Positions 21,301-34,264 of a stretch of DNA of 64,000 nucleotides are shown here, in pieces. The notes beneath the pieces are model-generated. The model was given only the letters and a program-made list of their open reading frames with translations, was not told the origin of the DNA and did not search any database. The translations under genes were made by a program, and so were the position numbers. Position 1 is the stretch's first letter, and each line of letters opens with the position of its first letter. Origin of the DNA: Turritopsis dohrnii (taxonomy: Eukaryota > Cnidaria > Hydrozoa > Anthoathecata > Oceaniidae); contig BQMF02000220.1 in NCBI GenBank assembly GCA_027922465.2, forward strand, positions 558,001 through 622,000, read 5' to 3'.

Positions 21301-24300
21301 TAGTCTTTAAAAGGAAACAAAAAATTCCCCATCTCTTCATGAAGATGCAAAACAACTAGCAACATTTTTTAAATACTGCAAAATTCAGGCCACATTGTTT
21401 TGTGTCAATCAAAGTCTTCATAGAGAAATGTGATTTACCCTGATGTTGTTTATAGATTAGCATTACATATTACACTTCCAGAATTAGGAATTTAGTGCCA
21501 TTTCAGAATAGATCAACATTCTCAATAGTGTGAAGAACAATTTTAAGTGACAATAATTGTTTTAGGTTATCTTGCACATTGATTTTAACCCTAATATAAA
21601 CTTTATTAGGCACATGCTGGGGATGCGATGGATACAGATAAGCCTAACAACCAGGTACCTCCAAAACGACGTCGGAAAAATATGTTTGATGTGAAACCAG
21701 AAGGTAATTTTCTTTGTTGTGTATAGAATATGACCTGAAATTTTAGCAGTTTTATGACTTTTCAAAGAAAAGAATTTTGTTTTCTCGATTTAAAAGTGTT
21801 CATTTTGGATCTTCTGTATGATTGCGAATGAATTTTTACTGACTAAGCAGAAAAATAAATAAAGTTGAATTAAATTGTGACAAAAATTTATAATTTTTAA
21901 TTGGTAAGTAATGTGGACTTGCCTGACATTATGTTATATACAGAACACATGAGAATATGATAGACCGTTCTGTTTCTTTCTTCTAGAACTTGCAAGGTTT
22001 ACATAATGGCTGCAGCGTGTGTTGTTTTCACTAGATCAACTGCTTTTATCCCACATGTTTCATAAGCATTTTCTAAATCATGCAGGCACCACACCAACAT
22101 ATTAATCCCTGTCTAATGATTCTCAATCATAACCCTTTCAATAAGCTGTTCAAAAGGTCATCCCTTTTGCCAGCATCCCTTTTGTTTAGGCTCAGTTCAT
22201 TTTTGAACTATATATAAGATATTAAAAACTGAAGTAATGTTACAGTAAATATTTTGCAGATGTCTTATTTTTCAGGAGAAGGCATTCCATCTGCTCATTA
22301 GAATTTATTATTATATACAATACTGTTCATGATTCACGTGTGTTTTTCTCTTTTTTTTTTCTTCTCTGTTTTCCAAGATATTGCAAGCTATAGCAATAAG
22401 TGTTACTTCATTCTCATTATGAAGGAACTAAGCTAGTGAGTAAACTATAAATGGTGTTTTTTTCTAGATTCCAATTTTTGACATGCACCCTCATTTTTGA
22501 GTACTTTTCTGAAACTGATAAGGTTTTGTTTACCCGTTCTTGCTATTATTTTATTTTACGTTTTGATTTAGATCTGGGAGAAGTTGTTAAGTCTGAGATC
22601 TTAGATCAACCTAGGGATACTGAAGGTGGCGAACTGCTGCTTGGACCTGGCACTGGTGGTTTACAAGCAAGATCATCAGAGGCCAAAAAAGCTCTCCCGA
22701 AAATATTACGTGAACATGAAGAAAAATTGGCACAAGCAAAAAGATTTGCGATGGAACAGTCAGTCCAACATGTACGTATAGATTCCTTTCATTGCTTTTG
22801 ATGGTTTTGTCAGCTCATTAACTGAAAAGTGCATAACTATCAAAATAATAGAAACAGTGTCGAAAGTGTACATTTGAATTTTGCATGATGTATCAATTCT
22901 GAATTGACAATTGTTCATGTTGCAGGTATTGGCCAAACAGAAGATTGTTCAAGCGCCTGACGTGGCCTCAAATTTACATAGTTCTGCTCAAAGACAGAGA
23001 GCCCTAGCACTGATGTGTAGGTAAGGAAGCAGTTGCTTAAATACATAACAGTGATCTATGTCAACAGTGTTAACATATTTCTTGCATTTTAGTCTGTTGC
23101 TGTTAAATACAATCATATACTTCAGGACTAAATTTAAGAATTTTACTTTTGCTGGTCCAAGCCTCAAAATAATTTTTGAGGACAGTCGGACAAAATGTCT
23201 GGTACATTTTAAATCTGGTCGGACATGTCCAATAACCATTACTTTCTGACATAATAAACTTGATTAACTGTTGATAACACAAATAAATTACTTTTGCTTG
23301 AAAAATAAAAATCAAAACAACTTAGCAACAAACAGTATGTTATTTTGATGAGAGATTAGTCTGTTATTGCCGCGGCTTTTTCTTCGATAGAACTTTCGAG
23401 TTTGCCTTAACACAATAAATAGAACTTTTGACTTCAGAATTAATCATCTCACTGACAAACAAACAAAATTCAAAAGAAAAATGGAAAAACTAAAGGTTTG
23501 ACGTATTAAAAACCTAGGAAGTCCTCATATTCATTATCATCGCCAAAAAAATCATTCAAAAACGTATCATCTGCCTCTTCTTCACTCGAGCTACTAGCGA
23601 GGCAACTTTCCGTTTCAAACCAGTGCGTGGTTTATACTGCGATCTCTTTCGTTGATTTGGCCGCCTGTCCTTTTCCTCCACCCACAATTTTATGGCATTG
23701 GATGGGTCATAATCTTCTATGGATGGGCCATCTTCCACGATAAAAAGTTGCGCAAATCGAATTGAATTTAATCCGATTTTATTTCTTAAAACGAAAGATC
23801 AACTACTGTATGCACAAAAGGAAAGTTTCGTAACTTTTCAGAGTTTTTCACCAATAATATCGAACCGCTGCTATCTATATTTCCACGATGTATATTATTT
23901 GGAAGAGTATTTAATATCGCGCAGTGAAAATAAAAAAGAAGAAAAATTTTAATAAACAACACACCTGCTATGACGTAAACGTGCAGTAGAATGAATTAAA
24001 AAAGATTACATTTTTCTAAGGTCACGTACGTGCGTTTCATTTTCATTCGAAATTGATTGATCAAAAGATTATCATGTAAGTCCTTTTCAGTGAGTCTTAA
24101 ATTGATTTCCGATATAATCGCGGAAGACTAATCAAAGAAAAATTTAACATTACAGACCTAACTTTTTGTTGCTTTACAATAACGACAGCAGTATTTGCGA
24201 AGTAAACTATCGCATGAAAACATGTCGGACAAAAAGTCAGGCCAGAACTGATTTCAGTCGGACAATTTTACGTCTGGGTCGGACAATGTTTGATGTCCGA

Positions 24301-27300
24301 CCGCTATTTCGAGGCTTGCTGGTCAAATGATTTTTATTATTTGCAGTCTGTGTTCTTTCATTGCAATTTACATAGTTTTGAAGAGAAGACAGAGAATTTT
24401 GGAGAATGTACATCATAGACAAAACTGCAGTTTCGGTCAAATAAGTAGTATTAACACTTCAATGATGTTTAAATACAGTTTTTGCTGTTTCTACAGGGCT
24501 TTAGGCAGAACTTAATAAAATACCGTGTATTACCAGAATTGGGAATTTTTGTTGTCAAATGTCACCCACCATGATTGGTCGCTTTTAATCGCACACATAG
24601 ATACACTTTAAAAACATGCTTTTAGTTTTCGTGCTCAATTGACAGTGAAGGATAACTTAGGTATATTAAGTAATTATTCACCAATTTGCTGTTGCTAGGG
24701 AGAATGGCCACCGTTGTTAAGGTAATTTTGAAATTTCCTTCGTTATATGAATTCATTTGTTCACCTAACGAAAGAATATGAAAACATAAGTGGTACTAGT
24801 AGGACTCGTTTTCGTGTTATTCAATGGAATTGAAAAGCATCTTAGTTTCCAATTCCATTACAATCAGAGAACTGAAAGCTTAACTGAGGTTTCCACAAAC
24901 AGAAATTTACGAAACTTATGCTCAAAATAATAACTAAAACATCGTTGATGGAACTCATTTAAAATGAAATATGCAAACAAAAGAAGAAATTGAATTGGAA
25001 GAAAAAAAATTCAAAATAGAAAATTTATCCCAGCCAGCTGACTTTCAGCTTTTAGTTGAATTGATTTCTTCATTCATTAGTTCAGATATATTTTGTTTTG
25101 TGAAGTTATTTACGTGCTCGATATCATGTTACGAAGGTATGGTAAATTCGGCCTGTAAAGTATTTATTAACACATTAAATACTTTTTCCTACAATAACAT
25201 AAAAATATATTAAAATTTTATCAAATGAGAAAACGTAATGTATACAAATTTGGGAATTTTCTGACAATTGGGAATACTACGTTATACGCAGCATGACAGG
25301 GCTGGCTAAAGCCCTGTTCTACTACAGTATTGATGAACTCCTCATTACAGACTAGATATTGACATAACTTTAGTGGTCAAAATTGTTTTATTTACAGCAA
25401 TAAAACTCCTTATGAGATCTAGTGATGTAAAGATTTGATACAAGTTTACATTTGATACATGTTTTGTCTTATTTATTATTGTTAAAAATAGTTTCTTTAA
25501 TCAGGTACAAGCAGATGTTATGTTGAGGGAATCATTAAAACAGACTCGATGAAAAAATATACTAAAAATCAATTGATAAAATTTTTAGTATTATTGACTT
25601 CGCAAATGTGAGAGTTAATTGTACACAAGAAAGAATCACATAAGTGAAAATGTAGCATATTTTGAAATGTAATCATTTCAACAATTGTTGAATTCCATTA
25701 TGAATAGGAAGGGCTAAATGAATGGTTTCTCACTTAAGCCAATTTACCTAATGTTATAGCAAGATCAAAATAAAAGAAACTGTGACTTTATAAAACTCAA
25801 TAAACACAACAAAAAAATTGGAAAAGAATGACATTAGTTATTTGACTTCTCAAACTTTTTTCGTAAATTTATGGTTGTAAGTAACAGACTTTTGGCCAAC
25901 CTAACATCAAAACAACCTAACATCAAAACAACTTAATGTCAATGTTTGACAATTATTGTCTGGTGACCTGCCATTATTTTAAGCCCTATACTTTCTCAAA
26001 ATTTGTATGAACCTCAATCATGGATATTAGAGTCTCAAAATAACATTAATAAAACAATGTCAATCTTTAAAAAGTTTGTTGACATATGAATATTCTTAAT
26101 CTTGTACTCATCCCAATCCAAAAGAAAGTTGCATACTTGAGAAAACTTTCTTTTGCCTTAGCGTGGTTTTACGTGTACATAAGAAGGCTTCATTGTCAGT
26201 AACTGCAAACTTCTAGTGTGATCATGTGCTTGAAAGTTTGAAGCAGTCTGGTTGCTCAGACTAATCAACGTGGGAAAGATTATTATTAAATGTCCAATCT
26301 CATTATTTAAATTCATTAGGTTTTCTCCACTAAGATTCACTTTATATGTATGTACTCATATGAGACACTTATTAACACAACAAGAAAGGTCTCTAACAAA
26401 TGATGGAAAATTGTGTAACTATTATTTTGAAACCAGCATAGTATCAATGAAAAACGTGATGAAAACTTGGAGTTAAAAGATGTGAACTTTACAAAAATTC
26501 ATCAGAAAGTTTTGTTTAGTCGTTTATTGAATGCTGTTTCAAACTTGACAAAAAGATTAATTAGGTTAAAGAATATAGTTCAAAGCTGTTTTAAACCTGT
26601 TTTAAACCTTCGATTATTTCACTTTTTTTTTAAAAAAATTGTCTCATCCCTTGCAAATTAAAAATAATAGTCATCTGTATGTTTCAAAACATCTTTCAAT
26701 CAGATCTGACTGTGTTAACTACGACTTGTTCTGTTTCCAGGGTGTATATTGGCAGCATTAATTTTCAGCTAGATGAAGATGCTGTGCGTGCTTCATTTGT
26801 GCCTTTTGGTCCAATACGTATGATTGATTTGTCAAGAGATTCAACTACAGGAAAACACAAGGTAAAGTTCATTCTGCATTGAGATCACTGGGAAAGATCA
26901 AATTGGAAACAAGCCATAAAACTCAATGTTGATCCTTAGAGTTAACTTCATGACGGTTAATTTTGTGCTTTGTTAATTTCAGTGAATCAGATATGTATTA
27001 AAATGGGTATTTTTAGGGTTTCGCATTCGTGGAATATGAAATTCCTGAAGCTGCTCAGCTGGCCTTGGAGCAAATGAATAATATGATGATGGGTGGAAGA
27101 AACATCAAGGTAGTTTGTTTTGCAACTATCAGCTTCACCAGACTACCAGACTTAGACTTAGGTTGGAGGTTCCGAAGTATTTAACACTCTCGTGAGTGAC
27201 ACAAACCCAATCAAGGGTTCTGTTTACTCCTGATTGACCTCCTGCAGCACCCGATATTATCATGTATCCAATTTCCCTCACAGGCATGGGTTCACTCACG

Positions 27301-30300
27301 CATGGTGAATTACCACCAAGAGGAATTGAACCCTGACCTCTTGCATGAATTCCTAGAGTGACAACCACTATACTGCGACACTAATACAACAGTCATTTGG
27401 TCGATGGGTAATACATTTAAATATGGCTGCCCCAGTCATATCTCAGTACTTCACTCTCATATTTTCGTATTTCCAAATATTCCATTTCAAAGAGCAAGCA
27501 CTCAAAATACCCAGTTACTATAGTAACACTATTTTGAACAGTATTTATCACTTAAACTTAAACACGATTTGTTGCAAATTTTTCTGTGAATTTCCATGAT
27601 AATAGTCTTTCTTATGAGACTCTTGGCTAAAATTCTATTGCTAAAGAGAAATTTTTGCATTCCTTCCGAATAGTGAAAAATATGTTTTCATTTCAATGAA
27701 GTCTGGTCAGGTGACATGGGTATCACAAAAATCACTTTGTTTCCATATCAACATTAAGACAGTATTCTGATAAAATATATTGTGTGATTTTTAAACTTTT
27801 ATCTGCATTACTTCATTTAATGAATCTATACTTTTCCACAAAGTGTAAGTAAGCATTAGAGAAAACCTAATTGAGACTTCACTCTTTAGCATAGCTTGTC
27901 TATCTTTCACTTAGGTTGGTCGACCAAGTAATGTTCCACAAGCAGCACCATGGATAGAACAAATCTTAGAAGAAGCACGACAATATGCACGCATCTACAT
28001 TTCATCCATTCATCCTGATCTTACTGAAACCGACATAAAAAGGTTAAAACAATACACAATTTCATCAGTGCAATTTCTGCTGTGAAAGGCAAATGAATTT
28101 TGCAAATTATCTAAAATTATACAGTGTGAGGCGTTTTCATGAGGTGTCTTTGAACATGAAATGGTAGTAAAAAACTTGATGAGATATACTTCAATCGGAT
28201 TAATTTTTGCGAGATTAATTTTCGCGAGTTCAAAAATTCGTGAAATTTTTGGATTTATTTTCGCGAATGGTTGTTTCCAAAAATATCTTGTGGATTTATT
28301 TTCGTGGTCAAAAGGTTTATGATTGAAAAAATAGACTCTTCAGGTAAAAGTTACGGTAGCCTAATATTTCATCGACTGTTGCGTAACCCATTAACATTTG
28401 TGCTCACCTCCAACGTTGAATCTCACCCATGTCGGGTGGACATCACTAAATGTTTCTCAGTTTGGCAGTCCCAGACGAATAGCGTCAGCAATCCCTGCTG
28501 CATCCCATTCATTGTTGATTACTTCCTTACCATCAGTAGAAGAGATGTAGTTATAGAAAGCTAACAACCCATCCTGTGTGAAGAGGCTTGAGAGTTGACA
28601 AATGTAAATTGACATCTACCTCTTCCAACGCTTTCCCCCACTCCAATCGCTGGGGTATTTGGCTGGAATACCTCTTGGCCCCATACTTAGTGACAATTTG
28701 AAAATGGAGTATGAGCCGAAAGAAAAGAAGTGCCCTAAGAATGTCATAACATCCAAAAAAATGGAGCCTAAATCCATGGACATAAGAAAAGGTGCCTTCC
28801 CAAATGAAAAAAACAAGAAGAAAATGACATCATTTTAGATTAGCTTAGATATAATTTAGTGGTAACACTTTTCTTAAGGGAAAACATTGTTTTAACTTGT
28901 GTTATACACCATTTTTTTTGGATCCAATGAACGAACAAAAAGAATGAAAACAAGAAAAAAAAACAACTGGATTTATTTTCGCGAATGGGTACTTTGAAAA
29001 ATTTCATGTGGATTAATTTTTGCAACCTGATGATTTTACGTGTTTTCGCGATACAAACTTTCACGAAAAAGACAAAAATTCACGAATTCGCGAAAATTAA
29101 TCTTGCTAAGATTAATCCGATTAAAGTAACCGACTGTTTGTGATATCCATATCAAGATAGGAGTTAATGAACTAATAGAGAATATTAGCAAAAAGAAATA
29201 TCAAATGTTGTTTGCATCCAGTCTACTTATTAGAATTGGATTTGTGATGCTCTTAGATTTTTTTTATATGACTGTATTGTTTATAAGTATTCGTTATTGG
29301 CTGACTGGAATTACTGTTGCAATTGCATTCTTCTTGTAGTGTTTTCGAAGCATTTGGGAACGTACTTAGTTGTAAACTGTCACCAGATCAAATAACTGGG
29401 AAACATAAAGGTTTTGGATTTATTGAATACTCATCACAACAATCTGCTAATGATGCAATTGTTGCTATGAATCTGTTTGACCTTGGTGGACAATATATTC
29501 GTGTTGGACGAGTAAGTTCTGGGAATCATGTTACAGAATTCCCTTAATTCATCTGGTAATTTTATCTAAAACATCATAGATAAATAATTACAGACCTCAG
29601 TAACAGTACAAACCTGACATCGCAGCCAACTTTTGTTAAATTATTTAGTTTGATATTTTTCTTCACAGAAGAACAGGCTGTGTAGTCTTAAGTTACACAA
29701 GTTTGTAAAGCATTATATTACTCAGAGTCAAAATCTGATCGGTAATTTATTAAAAATTGCATTACACCTTGTGTATTACTGTTTGGAATTGGCTATGCAC
29801 TTAGTTTTTTATTGACAGCCAATGACAAACAGAAAACAAGGTAATTATTATAAACGGTTTGTGCCATTTTGTTTTTTGCCCATGAAACAGGTTTGGAAAT
29901 TTGGTGGAAATTTAGTGTTTTCTGAACTTAAAATCTTAGAACTTTTTTCTCTATGTTATCATTTGAGAAATTTCCATACTTCATTTGGATCTCTTTGACA
30001 AAACCATATAAGTTTTTAACTAATTTCCAGACCTGCAACTTTAAACATATGTATCAAGGTACAGAGTTGCTTCTACTGTGAAATGGCATCAAATATCATG
30101 ATAACATTTAGTTTTATAAAACTATCATTGGATGCTGATGATGAATTTTTGGGTTTCAGGCCATTACCCCACCAACAAACTCTCAAACACAAGGCCCTCC
30201 TCCAGCTGCATCTATGTTGGCTGCATCAGTAATATCAGCAACTTTGCAAGGCCAAGAGGCGGTTTCAACACATGGAGGTTAGTCATCAGTTTTGTTGTTG

Positions 30301-33300
30301 ATTTTTTCACTCCACTTCCAACGTAAATGAAACCTAATAGCTAAAATCAATCAATCCATACAAGTTTTTTTGTGAGGAAAAAAATCGGTCATCTATATTC
30401 TTAGGTTTCTTAAGCTTATCTTTGCGGAAAGTTTTGGTGATATTTTTTCCCAAAAGGTTTCGTAACGACAAGAAATTTCTATTTCACAAATGTTGCTCAC
30501 AAAAACTTTGAGATTGATCACTAAAAATATCTAAAATGTTTGACAAGTTCTTACATTAAATATCTTATTACTAGCATGTAGCTGTAGCTAAAAATGGCCC
30601 CGCGCTCAAGCTTTCCAATTTGTACACACAGCAAGCTATACATTAAAAAAGAAAACTTTCCACCAAAACATTTTGTAATTTAAGGATTTTAGTAAAAATG
30701 GTGTTGGTTGATTTGGGGCCTGATAAGTGGCATACTTTAAATATTTAGACAAAGCCAGTCTTTATGTATGGCAAGATACACAATATTTCAAATACAAATC
30801 GTGATCAAAGTGTGTATGCAGTGAAGAAAGATTGTGCCGAAAATCACATTTTTAAGTGTAAATATTTAAATTTTGCAATACAACGAATTGTTTAATGAGT
30901 TGTGTAACCTTGTGGCACAATGTAGCCGTGGCTACACTAACTTGGAATAGTACACACCAAATAGATCTACTTACGCAGTTGAAAATCTTCATAAAGCTTT
31001 AAAAAACTTAAACCCTTAGCTACTTTTTGCTATCTCTTAGGCCTAAGTCACACTAATGCTAATATACCTTTTAAAAAGTGTAAATAAGGCTTAACAAGTA
31101 ATATCAGAAAGTATTGCTGCAAACAAAATAAATGTGTGAACTGCAACCATGGATACGTATTTTTATAATAATTTCAAATTTCAAAATAAGATTTGTTAAA
31201 GAGATTATCTAAGAGTCAAAGGAAAAAAAACAAACTTTTTCAAAAAAAAAGTTAAAGCAAAAAATCCATTAGAAACCTGTGTTTTGATTCAAAAAATATA
31301 GCTAAAAAGTTTACAGAAAGAAATAGAATAAATATAATAGGTTTTATTGATCATGATCATACTAGGTTTGGACATTCCAGATTTCAAGCTGGGCTTCAAA
31401 ATCCTTGTCGTGTCACTAAAAAACACAAAAGTAATACGAAAAATGTCTAAGTAATTTTAGCATAGGACCTTCCTAAATAACATATATAATATAATAATAA
31501 ATGAGGAAAAAGATACGAAAAAAAATTCAGTTTTTCACCTACAATACCATTTTTTGCAACGGGAAAAAAGCAAAATCAGCTTATAATTGCATACCACCCA
31601 CTGTTTAAAAGAAACATGAAAGTTGGACGATGATGATGATGATGAAGATGAAGATGAAGATGATGATGAATAAAATCGGAAACTGACATTTGCCTATCTC
31701 GTGAAACTACTATGCCTCCTTGCTCCCTTACGCTTGCTGCGGGGCAATAATAATCCGCGTTGTGTGTCACACTGTTATTTTAGAGAGTGATATATTTAAA
31801 TAAATTTTACAGTCAAGTTCTTCTTATGTGCGTTTAAAACCACGTAGAGGCGAGAGACACTTTTTTCACGATTATTATAAAAGCACGTGGCGTGACGTCA
31901 GTTTTTTTTATGACCACAGGGGGAATTATTGCATTGCATCCCCAATCGATGGGAAATATCTCGGAAATCAATAGGATTAACTGACGTTTTTTGGGGTCGA
32001 CGATACAAGCGATGGGGTGCCGAAAGTTTTGGGCCTAAATATTTTTGGGTGGTGCGGCTATGATGTCATCAAAATCTTTGATAGGTGATATCTTTCTAAC
32101 GGTTGGTTCGTAGTAGCGAAACGATCGCATACACTTTTTTGATCAGTTTTTCGAGCTCAACAACAATTTTTGTCACACATCCTTTTCTCCAAGTTAAACT
32201 CAGTAAAAATTTTTACCTGGGTTATTAGTTCTATATTATTACTATAACTTGCATTTTCCCTTTTATTTCAGCAAGTGCTTTGCTAAAGAATCCATTGAAC
32301 CCAATGTTAAATCCTACTGTTGCTGCCACATCTATCATGCAACCAGTCGCTGCACCTGCTCCAGCGGTATCTGTCACTAATCAAAACATAAATGGAAATA
32401 TAGGCGGTTCACCAGTTGTTTCTAGCTACGGTGTAAACGCTATGACAGTAACCACGTCATCACAACCAACCAACCAACCTGCTCCGGAAGAAATGCTGAC
32501 TGGGAAACAACAGAGGAAACGGCAGGAACTTATGGATCACAAAGCCGCCGGTGAACAGAATCTTGAACGAGAGGAAAAATTAGAAATATCTGGGAAAGAT
32601 GCTAGGTATATGATGATGCAGAAATTAGCAAGAGGCTCAGCTGTGAGTGTTTTTGTGAAGTTTTTTCTTAACAGATTCAATTTATGCAAACCGTGAGTGA
32701 AAAGGGAAAACTTATGAACCCTTTGCCTGATTGGTAACAGACATATGTTATGATTATGTTTTACATTATACTTACGTTTCATGTCAGTGAAATTATATCA
32801 GTGAGATTTGTACACACAAAATATGAACAAGCTCGGACTTTCCTTAGCTACATGAATATACGTGTATTTTTGAAGTGATAAAATATTAGAAGAATCTATT
32901 GAAATTTGAGGAAGAAAGTTTCATCTTCTTAGTATGTTTTGTATAGTCTGGTATTATTGTGCTTCGAAATATGGTTGATGCAGAAGAAGTGGATGAAGAC
33001 TTAGAAGAAGAAGTTCAAGAAGAATGTAATCGATTTGGAGAAGTGTTGAAAGTCATCATCTATCAAGAGAAACAGGGTGAAGAAGAACATGCAGAAGTGA
33101 TTGTCAAAATATTTGTTGAATTCTCAAAACCAGAAGGTAAGGGAAATTCAGATGTGATCAGGCTTTACTGTAGCTTTGGTAGTAAATTTTTGAATCACCG
33201 AGTACCATTTATTTCTGTTTTCGTTTTCTTCAAACCCTATCCAAATGCAAGGACTGAAAAATGCAACTTTAATTTTAAAGCTTTAATTTTGATTCGTTTT

Positions 33301-33766
33301 GAAGTTTATATCATTTTGCTGATTTATTTACATCAGAAAAAAATTGTTGCAGATTTGAATTAATCCCTTGAGTTTCCTGTGGTATGCATTTTAGAGTTGA
33401 AAATACCAAAAAGCAATCATTCTTGAGGTTTACGCAAAAACAGTATAGTATAAAACAGTATAAAAGTAACAGTATAGTATAGTATAGTATAACGTGGATT
33501 GCAACAATGAACTTATTGTAGCTGCTATAAGCAAGTTTTTTGGTTTCTCAAAAAACTCCCAACTATCAAGGGAGTATACAGGCAATGTTTTTGTTTTGTT
33601 TTTTTTTTTATCAATTTGCACTTCATTTAATCAAAAGTTGTTCTTCATTTCTGTAGAAGCAGATGCAGCACAAGCAGCTTTAAATGGTCGTTGGTTTGGT
33701 GGCCGTGCTATTCAAGCCCAAGTATATGATGAAGATAAATTCAAGGCACAGGATTATACTGGTTAA
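15315..33766 (+). CDS. PUF60: PUF60 (poly(U)-binding splicing factor, Half pint)
   Basis: Complete 574-codon gene. Exons: 15315-15347, 21610-21703, 22572-22771, 22926-23020, 26741-26861, 27017-27109, 27915-28042, 29340-29511, 30160-30277, 32272-32642, 32947-33136, 33657-33766. All have GT-AG borders and compatible phases. The protein binds U-rich pre-mRNA near 3' splice sites and works with U2AF in the nucleus. It has a basic N-terminus (PPKRRRKN), the family helix with [13 protein letters not shown]1 ([10 protein letters not shown], then [20 protein letters not shown]), RRM2 ([27 protein letters not shown]), an Ala/Pro/Gln-rich linker, and a C-terminal UHM ([20 protein letters not shown], with the RWF loop in LNGRWFGGR). 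Length and order match vertebrate PUF60 (~559 aa). Intron 1 (6.3 kb) holds a LINE and a nested MITE. Confidence 0.96.
16493..16526 (+). repeat. Short interstitial telomere-like run (CCCTAA)n
   Basis: Four to five imperfect units of CCCTAA, with single-base variants (CCCTGA, CCTAA), in PUF60 intron 1. Matches the complement of the metazoan telomere repeat TTAGGG. Confidence 0.7.
16802..17255 (-). mobile_element. MITE family B (ATAAGAAC-rich), copy 1
   Basis: Ends CACGCTTTTGTTTATA and the complement CACGCTTTCTTTATAA, each flanked by TA, 454 bp. Inside are about ten copies of GTTCTTAT or its complement. The copy at 38090-38546 is the same element in opposite orientation. Non-coding. Confidence 0.75.
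17880..20375 (-). mobile_element. Jockey/CR1-like LINE, ORF2 with internal deletion and frameshifts
   Basis: Minus-strand ORF2 from about 20330 to 17950, broken into several frames. Endonuclease motifs: [32 protein letters not shown] (catalytic Asp/Asn) and [11 protein letters not shown] (SDH). A linker [11 protein letters not shown] follows. The reverse transcriptase keeps [23 protein letters not shown] and YADDST, then the C-terminal [14 protein letters not shown] thumb region. Between about 19190 and 19060 the RT fingers are missing, roughly 150 residues relative to usual ORF2 proteins, so it is inactive. Inserted antisense in PUF60 intron 1. Confidence 0.88.
23158..24318. mobile_element. 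hAT-derived element with 6-bp target duplication
   Basis: Ends CAAGCCTCAAAATA and the complement CAAGCCTCGAAATA, flanked by direct CTGGTC (23152-23157 and 24319-24324). Subterminal GTCGGACA words occur several times on both sides. It carries a minus-strand fragment of a hAT transposase C-terminus (23738-23556). Located in the PUF60 intron before RRM1. Confidence 0.7.
23556..23738 (-). pseudogene. hAT-type transposase C-terminal remnant
   Basis: Sixty codons reading [19 protein letters not shown] and a following basic tail. The D-P-x-x-A-I-x-x-W pattern is common at the C-termini of hAT transposases of the ZNF862/DUF4371 type. The dimerisation and catalytic parts are absent. Confidence 0.5.
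24494..25316. mobile_element. hAT5-like non-autonomous element, copy 1
   Basis: Ends CAGGGCTTTAGGC and the complement CAGGGCTTTAGCC, flanked by direct TTCTA (24489-24493 and 25317-25321). CAGGG ends are typical of hAT and a 5-bp duplication of its hAT5 subgroup. It shares an internal block (about 24690-24830) in inverse orientation with the element at 56893-57322. Located in a PUF60 intron. Confidence 0.65.
27150..27386 (-). repeat. tRNA-derived SINE, copy 1 (inverted, in PUF60 intron)
   Basis: Read on the minus strand it starts with a tRNA-like head containing CAGTATAGTGG (A box) and GGTTCAATTCC (B box), then a body with GAGGGAAATTGGATACATGA, ending GAGTGTTAAATACTTCGGA and CCTCCAACCTAAG. 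The same order occurs at 51031-51366. Confidence 0.85.
28189..29126. mobile_element. TA-flanked element with TTCGCG-rich arms, copy 1
   Basis: Ends CTTCAATCGGATTAAT and the complement CTTTAATCGGATTAAT, each followed by AGATTAATTTTCGCGA-type repeats, flanked by TA. 938 bp, no transposase seen. Related arms occur at 41387-42135 and 8440-8560. Inserted between the PUF60 exons that encode RRM1 and RRM2. Confidence 0.7.
31610..31750 (-). repeat. Dispersed repeat R2, copy 2
   Basis: Reverse complement of 5672-5775, with an expanded GATGAT/GATGAA microsatellite at 31628-31670. Confidence 0.6.
31770..32150 (+). repeat. Dispersed repeat R1, copy 3
   Basis: Same order of blocks as 8915-9310 (AGAGAGTGATATATTTAA, CCACGTAGAGGCGAGAGACA, CTGACGTTTTTTGGGGTC), extending to the ATGATGTCATCAAAATC and GATATCTTTCTAACGGTT blocks also found at 57575-57960. 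In the PUF60 intron before the linker exon. Confidence 0.65.
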
Positions 33767-34264
33767 AGCAAAACAACTATGTGCATGTGGCAATCGTAAA
33801 TAACATTGATTGAATGTCTTACTGCAGCAATCATGTTGATTGGAAAAGTTAAATTCTATGAATGATGGGATTATAGAACAGGGCTGTGTTAAGCAGACTG
33901 ACTGATCTTCATCTTGTACATAATGTTTTGTATTTTTAAACTCATTCAAATTATTTACACCGCAGTAAACACGAAGGGAGCAAGTCTTTTGTTACTGTAT
34001 TGTGAAATACTACTTGTTCAAAGTTGATTTGGAAGGTGTCAAGAATTAAAGAAAAAATACTGTATTATTAAAATCCTTTTGTTCTTATTGCTATTCCCAT
34101 TCTCTTCCCCTTTTCTTCACTTTTTCTTCATTTCTGATCATTTCGTTACTGACGTGAAGTTCCTATCCATCTGCTCTATACATTTCTTCATACAAGAGTT
34201 ATACAAGCGAACTATACTCATTTGTTATCGTGTTTGTTTCACTAGTTTTGTATAGATCAATAGA

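Noticed and set aside
31576..31770. His-rich minus-strand protein
   Set aside because: The histidine run is a translated GATGAT/GATGAA microsatellite inside repeat R2.
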